DNA of 64,000 nt from Hermodice carunculata (GCA_964020975.1 OZ026615.1:80300403-80364402); one strand, 5' to 3'; positions 1-12,900 are shown, numbered from the stretch's first letter. Translations and numbers: made by a program. The notes: generated by a model not told the origin, from the letters alone.

Positions 1-1472
1 GCAAACTAGCATAGGTCAGGACTATGACCTTTGGGCTTCATGCCTCGAATTGAAACCAGAGTCCACCCCCACCCCACCACCACCACCCCCGGAACAAAGA
101 CCTTTCGCTCACAGTGTGCATGCCATGCATGTTAGAGCCGCCATCTAGCAGACATGATGTCTGCCTGACAGACTCTCCTCAGTGCAGAAGCCACTTGTGT
201 GCATGCAGGAGTGACAAGCCAGGTGGTCGTCCCAATGGGCCATCCTGTGGTGGTTGGCATCCCATCCGACATCCAACTCCATGTCTAGATCCATCACGTG
301 CCGACCTGGACTTGCTAAGCTGGTGATAGGACCAGTTCCTCAAGAAACCTATTGACGATGACACGACGTGAAAAGAAACAATATGTAGACTGAAAAGGTA
401 AGAGAAAAGTGGAAGCTTCTGACAGCATGCATCACTGCAAATGGATGCCAGAGTAGGAAACTGAATTGCACATGCTCACTTGTACTGGGGCTCAGTGTAG
501 CAGCATGATGACGGCATTGGGTCCATGGAATTATGTCTCCCCGTGCAAAGGGGGGACATATTGTTTTTGCGTCCGTTTTTTCGCTTCTTCTTCTTCTTCA
601 ACACATTATTGCATGCGTTGCGGACGCGATAACTCAAGAAAGATTTGACTTGGGAAGTTGAAATTTTTTGTGAAGATGTTCCTATATAAAACCTTGCTTG
701 GGATTGCAGATGGGTGACCTTGACAAATTTTTCAAGGTCACATGGGCATGTCATCTAAAATTGACACGGACGCAACTCTGCAAGGATTTGACTTAGGAGG
801 TTGAAATTTTGCATGATTATGAACATATGAACTAGGTTGGAATTGTAGATGGGTGACCTTGACCTATTTTCAAGGTCACATGGCCACTTTTTAAAAATTA
901 TTGCAGATGCTCTCGAGAAAGATTTGACTTTAAGAGGTTGACTTTTTGTGTGATTATGTTTCTATGTAAGACTTTTGTAAAACCTTGCTTGTGACTGCAA
1001 ATGTATGACCTTGACCTATTTTTCAAGGTCGCATGGGCATTTTGTCATAAATCAATGTGGATGTGATAACTCAAGAAAGGTTTGACTTGGGAAGTTGAAA
1101 TTTATATAAGACCTTGCTTTAAATCAATGTGGATATGATAACTCAAGAAAGGTTTGACTTGGGAAGTTGAAATTTATATAAGACCTTGCTTGGGATTGCA
1201 GATGGGTGACCTTGACCTATTTTTCAAGGTCACATGGGCATGTCATGTAAAATCAATAACTGAAGAAAGATTTGACAGTGTACCTTCACCATATCAGTAG
1301 ATCATTGGAATCGGTATGCCTATTTATAAAAATAAGGGTGACAATAGTAAGGGCACACAGGTAGACATTTGATTTTCTGTCGGAAAATCAGCCTATTCTA
1401 GTTTTTATGGAAGCTCTGGCAAAGCAATTGAAGTGCGTGGAAACCAGCTTGATTGACCTATGGTGTTGTACT
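1..1472 (-). mobile_element. DIRS-like retroelement end piece (fossil)
   Basis: Positions 1-531 and 1403-1472 match, in order and orientation, 53.3-54.2 kb of another DIRS-like copy. A block of about 70 bases (1407-1472) is shared with 54124-54190 and, inverted, with 59015-59080. In the other two copies this block sits at opposite ends in opposite orientation, as expected for DIRS inverted terminal repeats. By comparison this piece is the left end of an element on the minus strand whose body lies outside the window. It is split by a Helentron-type insertion. It is an old, broken remnant with no intact coding region. Confidence 0.55.
532..1402 (+). mobile_element. Helentron-type non-autonomous element (pearl/HINE-like), copy 1
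   Basis: The element starts TATGTCTCCCC with a short hairpin (ATGTCTCCCC/GGGGGGACAT). A CTT-rich microsatellite (585-600) follows, then about four diverged repeats of about 145 bp, each with an inverted TGACCTTGA/TCAAGGTCA pair. The end has a perfect 7-bp hairpin (GATTTTC, loop tgtcg, GAAAATC) followed by CTAGT. This layout (5' palindrome, microsatellite, tandem core, 3' hairpin, T|T insertion) is that of Helitron/Helentron-derived elements such as the bivalve pearl family. The uninterrupted version of the target is seen near 54115. Same family as 21021-22775, but older and with fewer repeats. Confidence 0.8.
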
Positions 1473-1479
1473 GTGTCCC

Positions 1480-4035
1480 TAATACGGCTATTTGCTGCCT
1501 TTTGGCGAGGACAGGCCTCCATTATGCCATGAACCCGAGTGGTTCACACTCCCCACGGAGGAATCCAAAGCGTCAGCTTTCCTCGAGGTGGTGTCAAAGC
1601 TAGGGAGCAAGAATGCCATAGAGCCAGTGGAGAATTGTGGCTTGTCCAGGTTCTATAACCCACCTCTCCTGATCTTCAAGTGAGAAGGAGGCTGGCATTT
1701 GGTCATAGACCTGTCATCGCTGAACACCCACTTGGAGACTCCACAGTCAGTGGTGGGGGGCCCTGCAGCCCCAGGAATGGTCGAGGTGTTCTTCTATGTG
1801 CCCACCATGGAGACTTCACTGAAGTATCTAGGGTTCACATTTTTGGGTGAGGTCTACCAGTTCAGGGTGCTTCCATTTTGGCCTTGCCACGGTACCTCTG
1901 GTATTCACCTGGTTTGCGCCAGTAGCCGCTTAACTTCCTCAGAGTGCAGTTCGCATTCATGTATACCTGAACAACTGGCTGATCCAGGCGCTATGGAACC
2001 AAGATTCGCAGCGTCACACACAGACAGTTTCTGGATCCTTGCAAATGCTTAGGTCCTGATTGCGAGTCTTACCAAGTCCAGCCTGACGCCAAAGTAGATC
2101 TTTGTCTTTCTCGGCATCCAGTTTGACCTGGTCGCCTTCATCTGTTGTCCTTCAGAAGACAGGTGGGTGTGACTTCAGCTGATCCTCAAGGCATTTCTGA
2201 CTCCCAAGGTTCAGCCCGGCAGTGGCAAACCTGTAAAGGACCCGGCCCTCGATTGACTCTCAGATTCCCCGGATTGCCTACACTGCTCCTTCCTTGTAGC
2301 ACGGTGGGTTGCACTCCTGAAAGCTGACAGAGTTGACTGGATGCATCACTCAATGGTGCTCTTACAGGACGACAGCACGCACGCAAGGCATGTCCTGGCT
2401 ACCCAACTTTCAAGAAGAGTTCAGGCAGTAGGGACGGAGTTGTCCTCCATCCATGGGTCATTCAGGCCATGTAGGTTACCCCATTCATGGATCTGTTTGG
2501 GATCCCCAGGTACTAGTGGTGGATACTTTAGCCATGCACAAGAGCACCTTTTGGCTTACACCTTCTGCCTCTGCAGAACCTTCAAGGGTCCTGCGGAAGG
2601 TTTGGTCCCACGGCTGCAACCTGATCGTGGTCGCCCCCGGGGGACCGAGGACCCATGGGTCCCGGTACCTTCCGGAATTCAGCGTATAGCCACTGCTACA
2701 TTTACCAGCATGGTCGAAACCTCTGGTGCAACCGCAGACAAGTGTGTTCCACAGGAACCTTCAAGTGCTCAACCTTGACGGTTGGCAGTTGTCGCACAGC
2801 ACATCTGGGACACAGGTTTCTTGGAATCGGTCGCAGATAGGATTGCCAGAGGGGGGCTTCGAGACTCTGCTCTAATGGTTTATTTGGCTGGATGGAAAGT
2901 GTTTTGAGATTGGTGCGCTGGTTGGAAAAAACGTCCATGGTCTCTGTGCATCGTGGACTTACTGCTCTACCAGTGGGAGGTCCTTGCTAAGAGCTCAAGA
3001 ACCATGGAGGTGTTCTGGTCCACCATCTCCTCAACCCAGGCGAATGTCCTGGACATTCACACAGGGAGCGATCCTTATCTGTCTGCACTTGTAGCGTCCT
3101 TCTACACTGACAGACCGACTGATAGGCAGGTCCTACCAGGATAGGACCTCCGGCCTGTCTTCGTGATGTTGAATTGGTTGCCCTTTGAGTGCCTTTAGGA
3201 CCATTGTCAGGTGGATCTCAGGAACTGGAGGTGCAAAACTTGTTTTCTATTAACCCTCGCTTTGGGGGTAAAAGAAGTAAGATCCACTCTCTGCCACATG
3301 ACCAAATCCCATGGCCACCTGACCAATCCCAGGTGATCTGCAGACCTCACTCGGGCTTTCTTGCAAAGAACCAAGTGGATCGCGATCCATCTATGGCCTT
3401 TGGAGGTTTCACTATGCTATGGATACGGCTCTTCCCCCTTAAGAAAGCCCTGTGCCCAGTGAGAGCGCTGCGCCCTGATTGCTGATGTACGGATGGTGCC
3501 CGCAGTCAGAGGTCCTTCCTATTTATGCATCAGGGTAACTCGTGAAAGGAACAGGTCTTCCAAAACATAATCTCATTGTGGATCAAGCAGACCATCCCAG
3601 AGGCCTGCCAGAACACTTTGGATAGGCCTTTGGCCCGGAAGCAGGTCTCAGCTAGAGCTCACAAGGTGTGAGCCTTTAATGCCTCCTGGCATGCCCTAAG
3701 GAACGTTGCTGTTGTCAATACCCTCCATGCTTGCTATTGGCGATTGTTTACAACTTTTGCCAAGCACCACTTGTGCGACTTGCCACTGCTGGAGAAGGAC
3801 ATTTATGCCTTTGCAGGCATAGAATACCCCGGTGCATAGGTTCCCGATACTTTTCATTTTAGACTTCCCATGTCCTCTCAGGGTAGTCACTGAAGTCCAG
3901 CTTATGGCGCCCTTGGGGTTTAGACTGGGATGCAGTCTGTAAATCGGCATACCTGGAGTAGGCCTGGACCTTCTTTTGGACTTGTATCGGGTGGATGTCC
4001 CCGGCCTCTGCCAGGCCGAGAGCTGGCACATCCAT
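1480..4035 (+). mobile_element. DIRS-like retroelement RT-RNase H-tyrosine recombinase piece (fossil)
   Basis: Translated fragments in plus orientation show, in order: a DIRS-type reverse transcriptase (LVIDLSSLNTHLETPQ near 1700), post-RNase H connector motifs (VVDTLAMH, RVLRKV near 2520-2610) and a tyrosine-recombinase-like stretch (KRSKIHSL near 3270) with downstream recombinase-like sequence to about 3830. RT followed by RNase H and tyrosine recombinase is diagnostic of DIRS-group YR retrotransposons. It is an old copy broken in many places. It directly abuts the terminal piece at 1-1472, so the pair looks rearranged. Boundaries are approximate. Confidence 0.65.
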
Positions 4036-4424
4036 ATCTACAGATACTGCCTCATGAAACCATATAACTGCCCTATGGCACCCACCATGTTTTCCACTGT
4101 TCAGTTTACTGTTGTAAAGTTTGAGACATAATTAACCCTTTCCCCCATGAATCAAGAGTTTGAGACTGAGTCCACAGCTTTCCTTGCTGCAAGTTGGGCC
4201 ATAAGTGCCCATCCCATGCCAAGGAAAGCTGTTAACCTGGGTAATGCTATCTTGGTAGTTCTGATCAGTATTTCTCTTTCAATTACTTTTCATTACTGTT
4301 AACATTAGTCAAAAACATGGAAGCAGGTGACATGACCATAAACCAGTTTTGACAGGGTAAAGGGAGAATGGTTAAAACTAAGTTTTGAATAATTTTGTTG
4401 TCTGCTTTTTACCGTTGGCCCATA
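4036..4424. other. Unassigned intronic sequence
   Basis: No coding or repeat signature recognised between the DIRS-like fossil and the next tandem-repeat element. No exon-like open frame with splice sites was seen. Confidence 0.4.
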
Positions 4425-4434
4425 AAGTGCTGGA

Positions 4435-4995
4435 GGGTATTGTCATCCCCTGTGTCGTCTGTCCATCTTGTTGACGTTACCGTGTTATCTCAAAAACTAT
4501 TCACTGTTGCTGTACCAAATTTTTGTCACAGATGCACCTTATAATGGAAAACCAGCATCCTCTTATCATTTTTCAACTTTTTAAGTATTTATTTCAAGGG
4601 CATCTGAGTGGCGCACAAATGGACGATGTTTCCTTTATATCTCAAAAAGTATTCACAATATCTGTACTAAATTTTTGTCACAGATGCATATATCTTATGA
4701 TGGACCTAGTTCACACTTAAAACCAGCTTCCTCTTTATATTTATTAAATTTTTATATAACTTTAAACTTTATTTCAAGGCCATCTGAGTAGCACATAAGG
4801 GAATGACGTTACCATATCTCAACAGGGATCCATCGCAGCTTCACCATATCAGAGATGCATATCATAATACACCACATTTCTACTTAAAACCAGCTTCTTA
4901 TTATTTTTTAAACTTGTTATGAAACTTTTGAAGTATTTATTTGAAGGCTGTCTGAGTGGCACACAAGTGGACAATGTAACCATAATATCTCAACA
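4435..4995 (+). repeat. Tandem-repeat element, family with GGGTATTGTCATC start, truncated
   Basis: Starts with GGGTATTGTCATC at 4435-4447, the same 13-mer that opens the element at 33804. About three diverged repeats of about 160 bp follow. Each includes a variant of 'atctcaaaaa..attcac', 'tttttgtcacagatgca', 'aaaaccagc' and 'caaggccatctgagtggcacac'. The inverted end motif GATGACAATACCC found at 35830 is not seen here, so the copy is 3' truncated. It ends close to the GALNT exon at 5249. Probably a non-autonomous Helentron-type repeat; no coding capacity. Confidence 0.6.
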
Positions 4996-5248
4996 AAGAT
5001 GAAATTGCTCTTTCATTTCATAGACAACAATATGGAAATTGTATGTAAAGCTTTCTACTGCGAAGTCTCAACAAAAAAGGAAAAAAAAATTTTTAAAAAT
5101 TGCAGAATTGAGGAAAAAAATATTGTGGGCACTGAGGGTAAACCATTCTCTGAACGCTATTTTTATAACTTGCAGAATTCTTTGTTACTCATGCAGTTTC
5201 CCTCATTTACAGAAAATAGAGATAAAATTGCTGCAATTTATGTTGTAG

Positions 5249-5368
5249 ATCTGGCAGTGTGGAGGCAGTATAGAGTGGGTGCCCTGCTCTAGAGTTGGAC
5301 ATGTTTACAGAAATGCTATGCCATATGGCTTTGGAAAAATTAATCCAAAGATTCCAGTTATTCTGCTG
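5249..5368 (+). CDS. GALNT7: GALNT7-like polypeptide GalNAc-transferase, exon A (end of catalytic domain)
   Basis: A 120-nt phase-0 exon (40 codons) between acceptor ttatgttgtag and donor gtaaga. It encodes [20 protein letters not shown] and continues to PVILL. The WQCGG and CSRVGH motifs are the end of the GalNAc-transferase catalytic domain; the His of SRVGH is the third metal ligand beside the DxH motif in this family. The enzyme transfers GalNAc from UDP-GalNAc to Ser/Thr of mucin-type substrates in the Golgi as a type II membrane protein. GALNT7 is known to act mainly on already glycosylated peptides. Upstream catalytic exons were not found in 1-5248 and must lie left of the window, so the DIRS-like fossils sit in an intron. 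Confidence 0.88.
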
Positions 5369-5896
5369 GTAAGAACGTGACAGGTTAAAGATGTGAAGTT
5401 TACAGATATATTTCTTTTATTCATCAGAAAATGTGTGCAGTAAAAAGATAAATTTTTATCATGAGAAACTGTGTAATTAAGGCAGGCACTTCGTTTAGTT
5501 ATTGGAAGATATTACACAACTGGATTAACTACTTGAATAATACTAATGGGATGGTGTTTATAGTCCATATTTTCAAGTGCTTTATTGCAGTGGAACAATT
5601 TCAGGTGGACCCCAACTCCTAACTATCTTGCAGGATCATTGGTTTTACTGCTCATACCTGGTATATTAAAAAAAGAAAAAGAAAAGAAACAGTACATAGA
5701 GTTTATTTGAATGATCAAATTAACATTGCTTTTTTGAATGGATGTGCACTTGACAGTTTACAGTTATTAAATTTATTTGTATGTGCACACAATGGTATTT
5801 ACACAATTTTACAGAGCACCTAAAAGTAAAAATCACGTGATTATGTTATTCCACTCAAAACAAAATGTGTGTGAATACATTTTTCTATCTTTGAAG
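5369..5896 (+). other. GALNT7-like intron A-B
   Basis: A 528-base intron bounded by gtaaga and ttctatctttgaag. AT-rich; no repeat family or other feature recognised. Confidence 0.8.
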
Positions 5897-6118
5897 AACT
5901 ATATGAGAGTGGTGGAAGTTTGGCTGGATGACGAGTACAAAGAATATTTCTACACAAGGGAGCCAACAATCCGTGGCTACCCAATTGGCGATATAACCAA
6001 ACAGCTGAAATTTAAGAAAGACTTCAAGTGTAAAAGTTTCAAGTGGTTCATGGAGAATGTGGCTTTTGAGGTGACCGAGAGGTTTCCACACCCACCACCT
6101 AATAAGGCATGGGGAGAA
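5897..6118 (+). CDS. GALNT7: GALNT7-like exon B (catalytic-lectin linker)
   Basis: A 222-nt phase-0 exon (74 codons). It begins NYMRVVEVWLDDEYKEYFYT, contains GDITKQLKF and CKSFKWFMENVAFEV, and ends PNKAWGE before donor gtaagt. The NY.RVVEVW.DEYKDYFY...GDIS...CKSFKWFM.....PP...WGE pattern is closest to vertebrate GALNT7, which also has this exon start (NY) and end (WGE). Other GALNT subfamilies lack the combination of NY.RVVEVW and CKSFKWFM. The window's assignment to GALNT7 rests mainly on this exon and the last one. Confidence 0.9.
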
Positions 6119-9100
6119 GTAAGTGGCTTTTAGTTGTTTTTTTTTTTCTGTTTGTTTAATAGCTAGGCATTTACAGTTAGCCCCAAATACAGCCAGTGTG
6201 CATGCCTAGCCGAATGTTTAATGTTTTTAAATGTTCAAAAATTGGTCTAACCCATTTATTGAATGTCAAAATTTTCATGACTATGTCCAGGGATATACAG
6301 TTTATGAATATTGAATGATCACAATTTCACCTATGATTGTCATCAAAATATCCATTGGGCAAACAGCTTTGTGTCCAGATGCTTTTCAATCTTAGAGGCA
6401 ACCTGATCCTGCATAGCCTTATTATTGTTACTGTATCTAGAAATAGTATGTGTCTTAGAGATCAATTAATGGCTGCCAATGAGAGATACTGTCATCAGGT
6501 GGCTACTTAATGTCATAATTGCTGATGTGGTCTTGAGTGATTGTGTCTCAATAACATGGTGTCAGGTCGGTGCAGCAGGGACTGCTGGTGCCATTAGCCA
6601 ATTGGCCAAATGCTAATGTTTCATTCATTTGGCAAAGGAAATTTGCAAAAGGAAAATGAATCTAAACATGAATTACATAAAAGTAACGTGAAATTCTGCA
6701 GTGATTGCTGTTTTATTTCCCGATTTGGCTACAAATTTTGAAAGCCTAGATCTGTGTGTGGCGTAGCACCAGAATGCAGAACCACAAAGGTAAGAGATTG
6801 CCTGAAGCTGTGCAGTTTGGACCTAACAGTGCCAGCAACTGGAAGATATTTGAAAGGGACTTCTACATTTACATGGTATCCTGAAGTCTCGGTGAGCATG
6901 TCTGTGATGAGTGTCAGGTTATTTGCCTCCTGAATACCATTTCAGTAGAGGAGTGCAAGGTGTAGGACACACATTTTATGTGGTCAAATCCAACTGTAAA
7001 ACACAAACTGGATGCTGCAATGAAAAGAATAAGGTACACCTCATGAATGCAAAAGCATGCATATACTTACTGTGCATGACAGAAAACAGCAGGTGAATTG
7101 ATCAGTAAATATTAAAGTCAGTTCAAAGCTTGCCATCAACTGCAGTTTGACTGCTGCTGAAGAAAACAATGATATTTGTGATCATTTAGGTGATGGAATT
7201 TCAACCTAGACGGCAAGTTGAAAGAGAAATTAGAAATGTATACACGAATATATTCATATACTTTTTATGCCAGAGATGGGGGGGGGGGGGAGAGGGATGG
7301 CAGATATTGAAGTGACAACAGCGCAACAATGACATTAGGGGAACAGGGAGGTCCACCCAACAAGATAGACAGAAGATAGAATAGCTTTGTTTGGTCTAAA
7401 CAACGTTACACAATGTGGTACCAGAATACATTAATAAGTTTTAAACCAGGAAACCATACATTAAAACTGAGGAGATGCTGACATGTAGGCCATCCTAAAG
7501 ATATACTGTGCTTAATTACTATGTTTAAACTCCTACATTGTAAGATTTCTGACATAATACTATAGGCTGAATGATAGCAGATATTACAAAACTTAAGTTG
7601 ATAGACCAAGTGACAATAAACATATAATATGGGTAATTATCATCTGCTGCAGACGTGACAATTAATAATGTTTCAGTTAATTTCATAATGGTTAATAATA
7701 TAATTCTCAGCATATTGTGAGAAGCCTTTTAAGGAGTCTGTATAGATTTTTGTTATAACTATCTCATGTAAGTAATTAAATCTGCTATTATATGTCTTGA
7801 CCATAAGCGATTAATTTTGGCATTTGAAAATAGGATTGGGATCATTGGAGTTAAAATAGGAGTATTATGCACTGTTGCATCATATCTACATGGTATTGTT
7901 ACAGTTCTTCGGGGTCTATAAGTGTGTTCAGTTGATCCTGGTGAAAGGTGAACATATCATTCAAATTTTTAGGCAAAATATTGTTTTTGCACTACAATTT
8001 GCATAAGAGTTCATACCAAGGTGGTCATGGTGGACTCCAACATCAATGTGAAGGTTGCAGTTACAGCTACCACACGCAAAATGAAAGTAATCCACCACCA
8101 GCACCCTAGCACTACCATAAAGCCAGAGACTACATGTACCTTTAAAAGGCATGGCTGTACACAACATCCAGGGTGGCTCCGCCCTGCGACTGGGAGGCAC
8201 CATAGGACCTGCCATTACTGTAGCCTTTTAATATATTGGGAAGTGGAGAAAACAGCTGATTTCAACTTCCAACAGGATAACATGGCCACGTCAGAATTGA
8301 CCACTTGTAAAATTTGTGTATCTATGCAGTTTAAACAGCCAGAAGCTGAATCGAAAAATACACTGCACATTAACAATAACTGAGTGAGCTTCAAAAAAGG
8401 TACAGGAGGTGGCACAAATACTATGCTGAAACACCTGTTTTGGGGAGGAGACAAATTGTGCAATCCAAAGACAAGACTAATTTGTTACCTTGGATTTGGG
8501 AACAGCATTGAGGCATCTGACAAATGTACATTGCTCACAGAACTTAACACTTGGAAGACATAATTAGTTAGTATGCGACACAGTGCTTGAATTACCAACA
8601 TGCATGGAATTGGACCTCATGCAACACTAACTCACAAGAATCACAGGGTGATCCAAAGAACTTTATGTGAGACTTTAAAGATATGGTCCTAGAACTGGGC
8701 TATTTGTGTGGTGAATGTGAAACTGCACATTGTATACTGTCACACAGCTCAGAGACATTCACAACATTCTGAGCCTGCCCAGCAAGGCAGTGTGTGTCAC
8801 AGAAACATTGGTGATTCATAATGACTTGCCATTAGCCTTAAAACCCTCAATTAAATTGGTTTATCTGGGATTGTCATGCTCAATACACAGACATTTATGA
8901 CCCCAAATGCAAAGACTCTAACTTACAAATGCAAAACATGGACCATGTGTGAACATTGTTATATAATTCTTCAATTAAAAAAAAAAAGAAAGAGGTATGT
9001 AAGTAATGGGATGTTTTGTATGTGTTATTGCATACTACAGATGTTATTTGTAGAAGTGATTGGTTAATTTGCCACTGTGAGTTATGGCCACATACTTAAT

Positions 9101-9274
9101 AAAACATCACTGTTGCAAGCTTAAGCGATTGTGTCTCAGCAACACTTATCACCACAGTCGGGAAACAGCAGCCTTGGAATACACAGCAGGATTACAGTTT
9201 GTAGTGCTCTCAATTGTCAAAGATGTAATGATGAATCATGCTTACTGTGTCATGATTTTTTTTTTTTTTTTAAG
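6119..9274 (+). other. GALNT7-like intron B-C
   Basis: A 3.16-kb intron. It contains a poly-G run (7278-7290) and T-rich acceptor-side tracts. The open frames present (for example around 7961-8463) show no domain, codon periodicity or splice context that I can support. No recognised transposon family. Confidence 0.7.
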
Positions 9275-9376
9275 ATCAAGATGAAGAGTGGATACTTGTG
9301 TTGGGACACCAGAGGGCAGCACGTGGGTGGTGGTCCCATTGGTCTCAGTGCATGTCATCATTATGGAGGCAATCAG
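9275..9376 (+). CDS. GALNT7: GALNT7-like exon C (lectin domain, first repeat)
   Basis: A 102-nt phase-0 exon (34 codons) after a long oligo-T acceptor tract ending in taag, with donor gtaaag. It encodes IKMKSGYLCWDTRGQH followed by GPIGLSACHHYGGNQ. This is the alpha repeat of the C-terminal ricin-B (beta-trefoil) lectin domain: the C-[DW] pair and C-H-x-x-GGNQ are the usual conserved positions. The exon boundaries (WGE | I...GGNQ |) match the vertebrate gene. Confidence 0.88.
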
Positions 9377-9796
9377 GTAAAGCTGACAGTCACTGCACTC
9401 TGCTTGCTGCGGGCACTATATTGAATTAAGTATTTTCTGAGTGTAAAAATCCTTCATACACATATTTTCCATCAGTTTCTATTTTAGCCAAAATATTGAT
9501 TTGAAAATTGATTATTTTCAATACCATCACATGTAGTTTTTACCCTGGTTTTTTTTTTTTTTTTTTTTTACTTATTGTTTCATATACTTACAATTATGGC
9601 AACAATTGACTTTCCATTCATACGTAAAGCTGGAGCCATGAAAGACGTCAAACAAAAAATGGATAATTTAATGTGAAGTGAAGACAAAACAAGAAGATGA
9701 ACCTGCTGGAAACCTGCTACATGTTTTTGTGTATAAAACATATTGTAGCTCATACAATTTACAAATTGTTAAAATGGTGCATTGTTTGTGTTTTAG
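9377..9796 (+). other. GALNT7-like intron C-D
   Basis: A 420-base intron bounded by gtaaag and gtgttttag, with a T(21) run near 9549-9569. Nothing else recognised. Confidence 0.8.
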
Positions 9797-9919
9797 CTGT
9801 TCAGACTTAATGTGCAAGGTCAGTTAGCCAGTGGGGAGTGGTGTCTACATGGAAACAGTGCACAGATAACGGTCAGCTTCTGTCAAATCCAGCCAACAGG
9901 GCCCTGGAAATATAATGAG
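9797..9919 (+). CDS. GALNT7: GALNT7-like exon D (lectin domain, second repeat)
   Basis: A 123-nt phase-0 exon (41 codons) between tgttttag and donor gtatcg. It starts LFRLNVQGQLASGEWCLHGN and ends ...GPWKYNE. It aligns in spacing with the beta repeat of the GALNT7 lectin domain (LFRIN...QC, then C near the end and a W close to the exon border). The repeat keeps the paired cysteines (EWCLH and SFCQI) that form a disulfide in the beta-trefoil. Confidence 0.86.
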
Positions 9920-12900
9920 GTATCGCATTTGATTTTGAATTAGTATTTGACATCAAATGTAAGTGACAGAATCTGCAATACATTCTACCAATGTCAGCAT
10001 CATGGCTTGTCTGTCTCTAAAGAAAGACTGCAGACCAATTAATTTTAGTAAAAAATGCTTATGCAAATACAGGTATCAGTAACTACATAGTGTTGTAATC
10101 CTGTTGCATCTTGAATGGTAAATGCATCTTTTCCTTCATAAAATCAACAAAAAAGTGAAGCAAGTCATTCATTTACCTTCGTACTTTACATTGTAGCTCA
10201 CATCCTGGTTGCACAGTGCCTGTCAATGTGTTCATAAACAAATAAGGCTAATTTAGGTTAAAAAATATATATATTTTTGTAGGAAATTGGGCTTGTTTAA
10301 TTTTTTAAAATTTACTGCAACCTAATTCCTTGAGGAAAAATTTTCAGTTTTAAAGCCACTGAAAGTAAGATTTGATAAAGGTAAGCTGCAGATACATGTT
10401 AATCAATTATAGAGAATTATTTTTTCCACAAATATGCTTTGTTTGATAGAAAAATCAGTCACATGTACTCTGTAAAGGCCAGGTGTGTTTGAGAACTGCT
10501 GGTCATATTTTGGGTAGTGTTATTATTAATGAGAAAAGCAGGACAAGTGGGGCAGGAGCAGGGACAGAACACACCATTATGTTAGATGCTGTTTGATCTG
10601 TATGGGGCTCTTGAGAGACTAGTGACCCAAAATACTGCATGACCATTCACGAGGCAGCTTTGTAGGTAGTACCTGCAACTACCGACCCCTGGGTTGGGCA
10701 ACCACTTCGTCAAAACGACCATTTTTTCCTTGGCATGGGCACTTTTGCAATGTTAAATGACCTGATGTGAATGACCACCTGCAGCCTGCGACCAATAACC
10801 AGCAAAATTACCCCACAAACGACCACCCATTTGACCAAGAAAAAAAAAGCAGTTCTGATCAAACGTAACCAAGTTGCAAGTTTATTAAAGAAAAACTGGC
10901 CAAAGTGTGTCATTATTTTGCAGTAAAGTCAACTCAAACACAGCATTTTATTTCAACTTGTCAGGACGGTTAACTGGGGCTGGGGAAACAGCATAGCTGC
11001 ATATAGCTATGATTGTGCCGTGATCGTAATCTGATATTTCATTAGGTTCCATATGTCCGTTCCCCAAGTTACCAGGGCAAACAGTGGTTAAAAGTATTTT
11101 TAACGACACGAGATGCACCAAAACTATTTGTGACTTATTCACTTATGTCTCCAAAAGTATTTTCCATATTACACCCAAACCATATGTGTGTTCGTCATGA
11201 TCCAAAGATGATGCATGCATTGTCATCAGAGTTTTATCTCTTTAATTGTTAAGTAAACATTGACTAGTATGTAGATAATGGACCATGTTAAAAACATGGA
11301 AATTAGTCATTGCATACTTGACAAGAATCAATAAAAATATTTGTGCATTCTGCAGCTAACATATCTACAAAAAAAAAGAAAATTTCCTACAATTGTATCC
11401 GGATTACTTTTGTCTCCACGAGACTCTAAAGTTTGAGATGTCATTTTTTTCTCTGATCTTTGACCTGGTTAATTTCTTTGGTCCACAGAAAAAAAAAACA
11501 GGGCATGCAAATGAAAATCGCTGAATACCTTTTTTGTTTAAGACCTTTACAAAAGTAATCCTTCTCATTCCATTCCTCTTTGCTGAGCTGTTCTCCCAGA
11601 ATAACTGTGTAAAATTACCTCTGTTGTCCGTTTCATGAAAGAGAGAGATCCAGCTTCAAAGGGTTTTGAAGACAATAAATTGACTGTGAAGCTTGATAAC
11701 TTGGCCGAATTAGGTTAAGTCTTATTGTACTTGAAGCATTACAGGAGTCTGAACATTCTCACAGGTTGTCACAGTTATATTGAGATGAATTTTATGGCCT
11801 TTAAAGTGGTGATATCATGGTCTTGTGAGGCATCAGAAACTACTTGGACTACTGGTTTCGCCCTCTGATGTCATTTGGGGGTGGAGCCTTCACGTTGCCC
11901 AAGACTTAATCTGTAGCAACCTGGCCATCGATACACATGCACAAAGTGGGAGGTACAAACTGCCACAGTAACGAATAATGAACTGGAGTGTACTATCAGC
12001 AAAATGGAAAACTTTGCAGGATTCTGTGAGTTGTGGAACTTGGTGATGTTAAACTGAAAGCAGATGTCCAGATTGCGTGATTGTGGACAGGATCACAGAA
12101 TCGGTAAAATAAAATAGAAACATAAATTTCTGTAAGATAAAACCTTCCAACCCTGTTTTCAAAAGTTACCATACCAGAATCCACTTTTTAAAATAAAGTA
12201 TTTTTAGAAAGCGGAAAAAAACAAGCCAGCAAAACTTCAGTGTATGCAAGACATTACATTGCGTGCATAAGCCAGGCTATGAATAAACAATGATAGTCAC
12301 CAAACAGCATGAGACCATGTGCCAAGCATTTTGAGACTTAATACGATCATGTGCAAACTTGGGTACATACGATCATGTTCCGTCCATTTCTTTATTTTCA
12401 TCCATGCACATTTACAGTGCTGTAAACGTGGCTGTGATTCACTTTGATATCAAAATCAGGACTTTGACATGTTAAACATGATGATTGACCAGGTTTAGGT
12501 ACAGTATCAGAGTGACAAGTGTACCTTCTTGCATTCCCAAATTACCCCCCCCCCCCAAAAAAAAGATGAAAATAGAATAAGAAAATGCCTTCCATGTCCA
12601 AATGGGTTTATCCTAACATAAAATTATAAATCCCTATCGGAATGGATAGCTTCTGGATAACAGCATTTCCTGTGTAGATTATCTCTTCAATCAGCAAGGC
12701 ATGGGATATATGGCCAAGGTGGAACAGGTCATAATAGCATTAAGTGAGCCAAAGTAGCTCCCACCACCTGTAAAATGTTGTAACTCAGTAGGGCTGCAAG
12801 TGATTTGATGCAGATAACTCATTTCATGCCCTTAGTCTTTCAGGCAGGAGATGTTCCAGCAGCATCAATGGACACAATTTGAAAAGGCATACTATTACTT

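Noticed and set aside
8021-8463. Open frames of 120 and 82 codons in the GALNT7-like intron
   Set aside because: No domain, no splice context and overlapping frames on both strands; consistent with chance.
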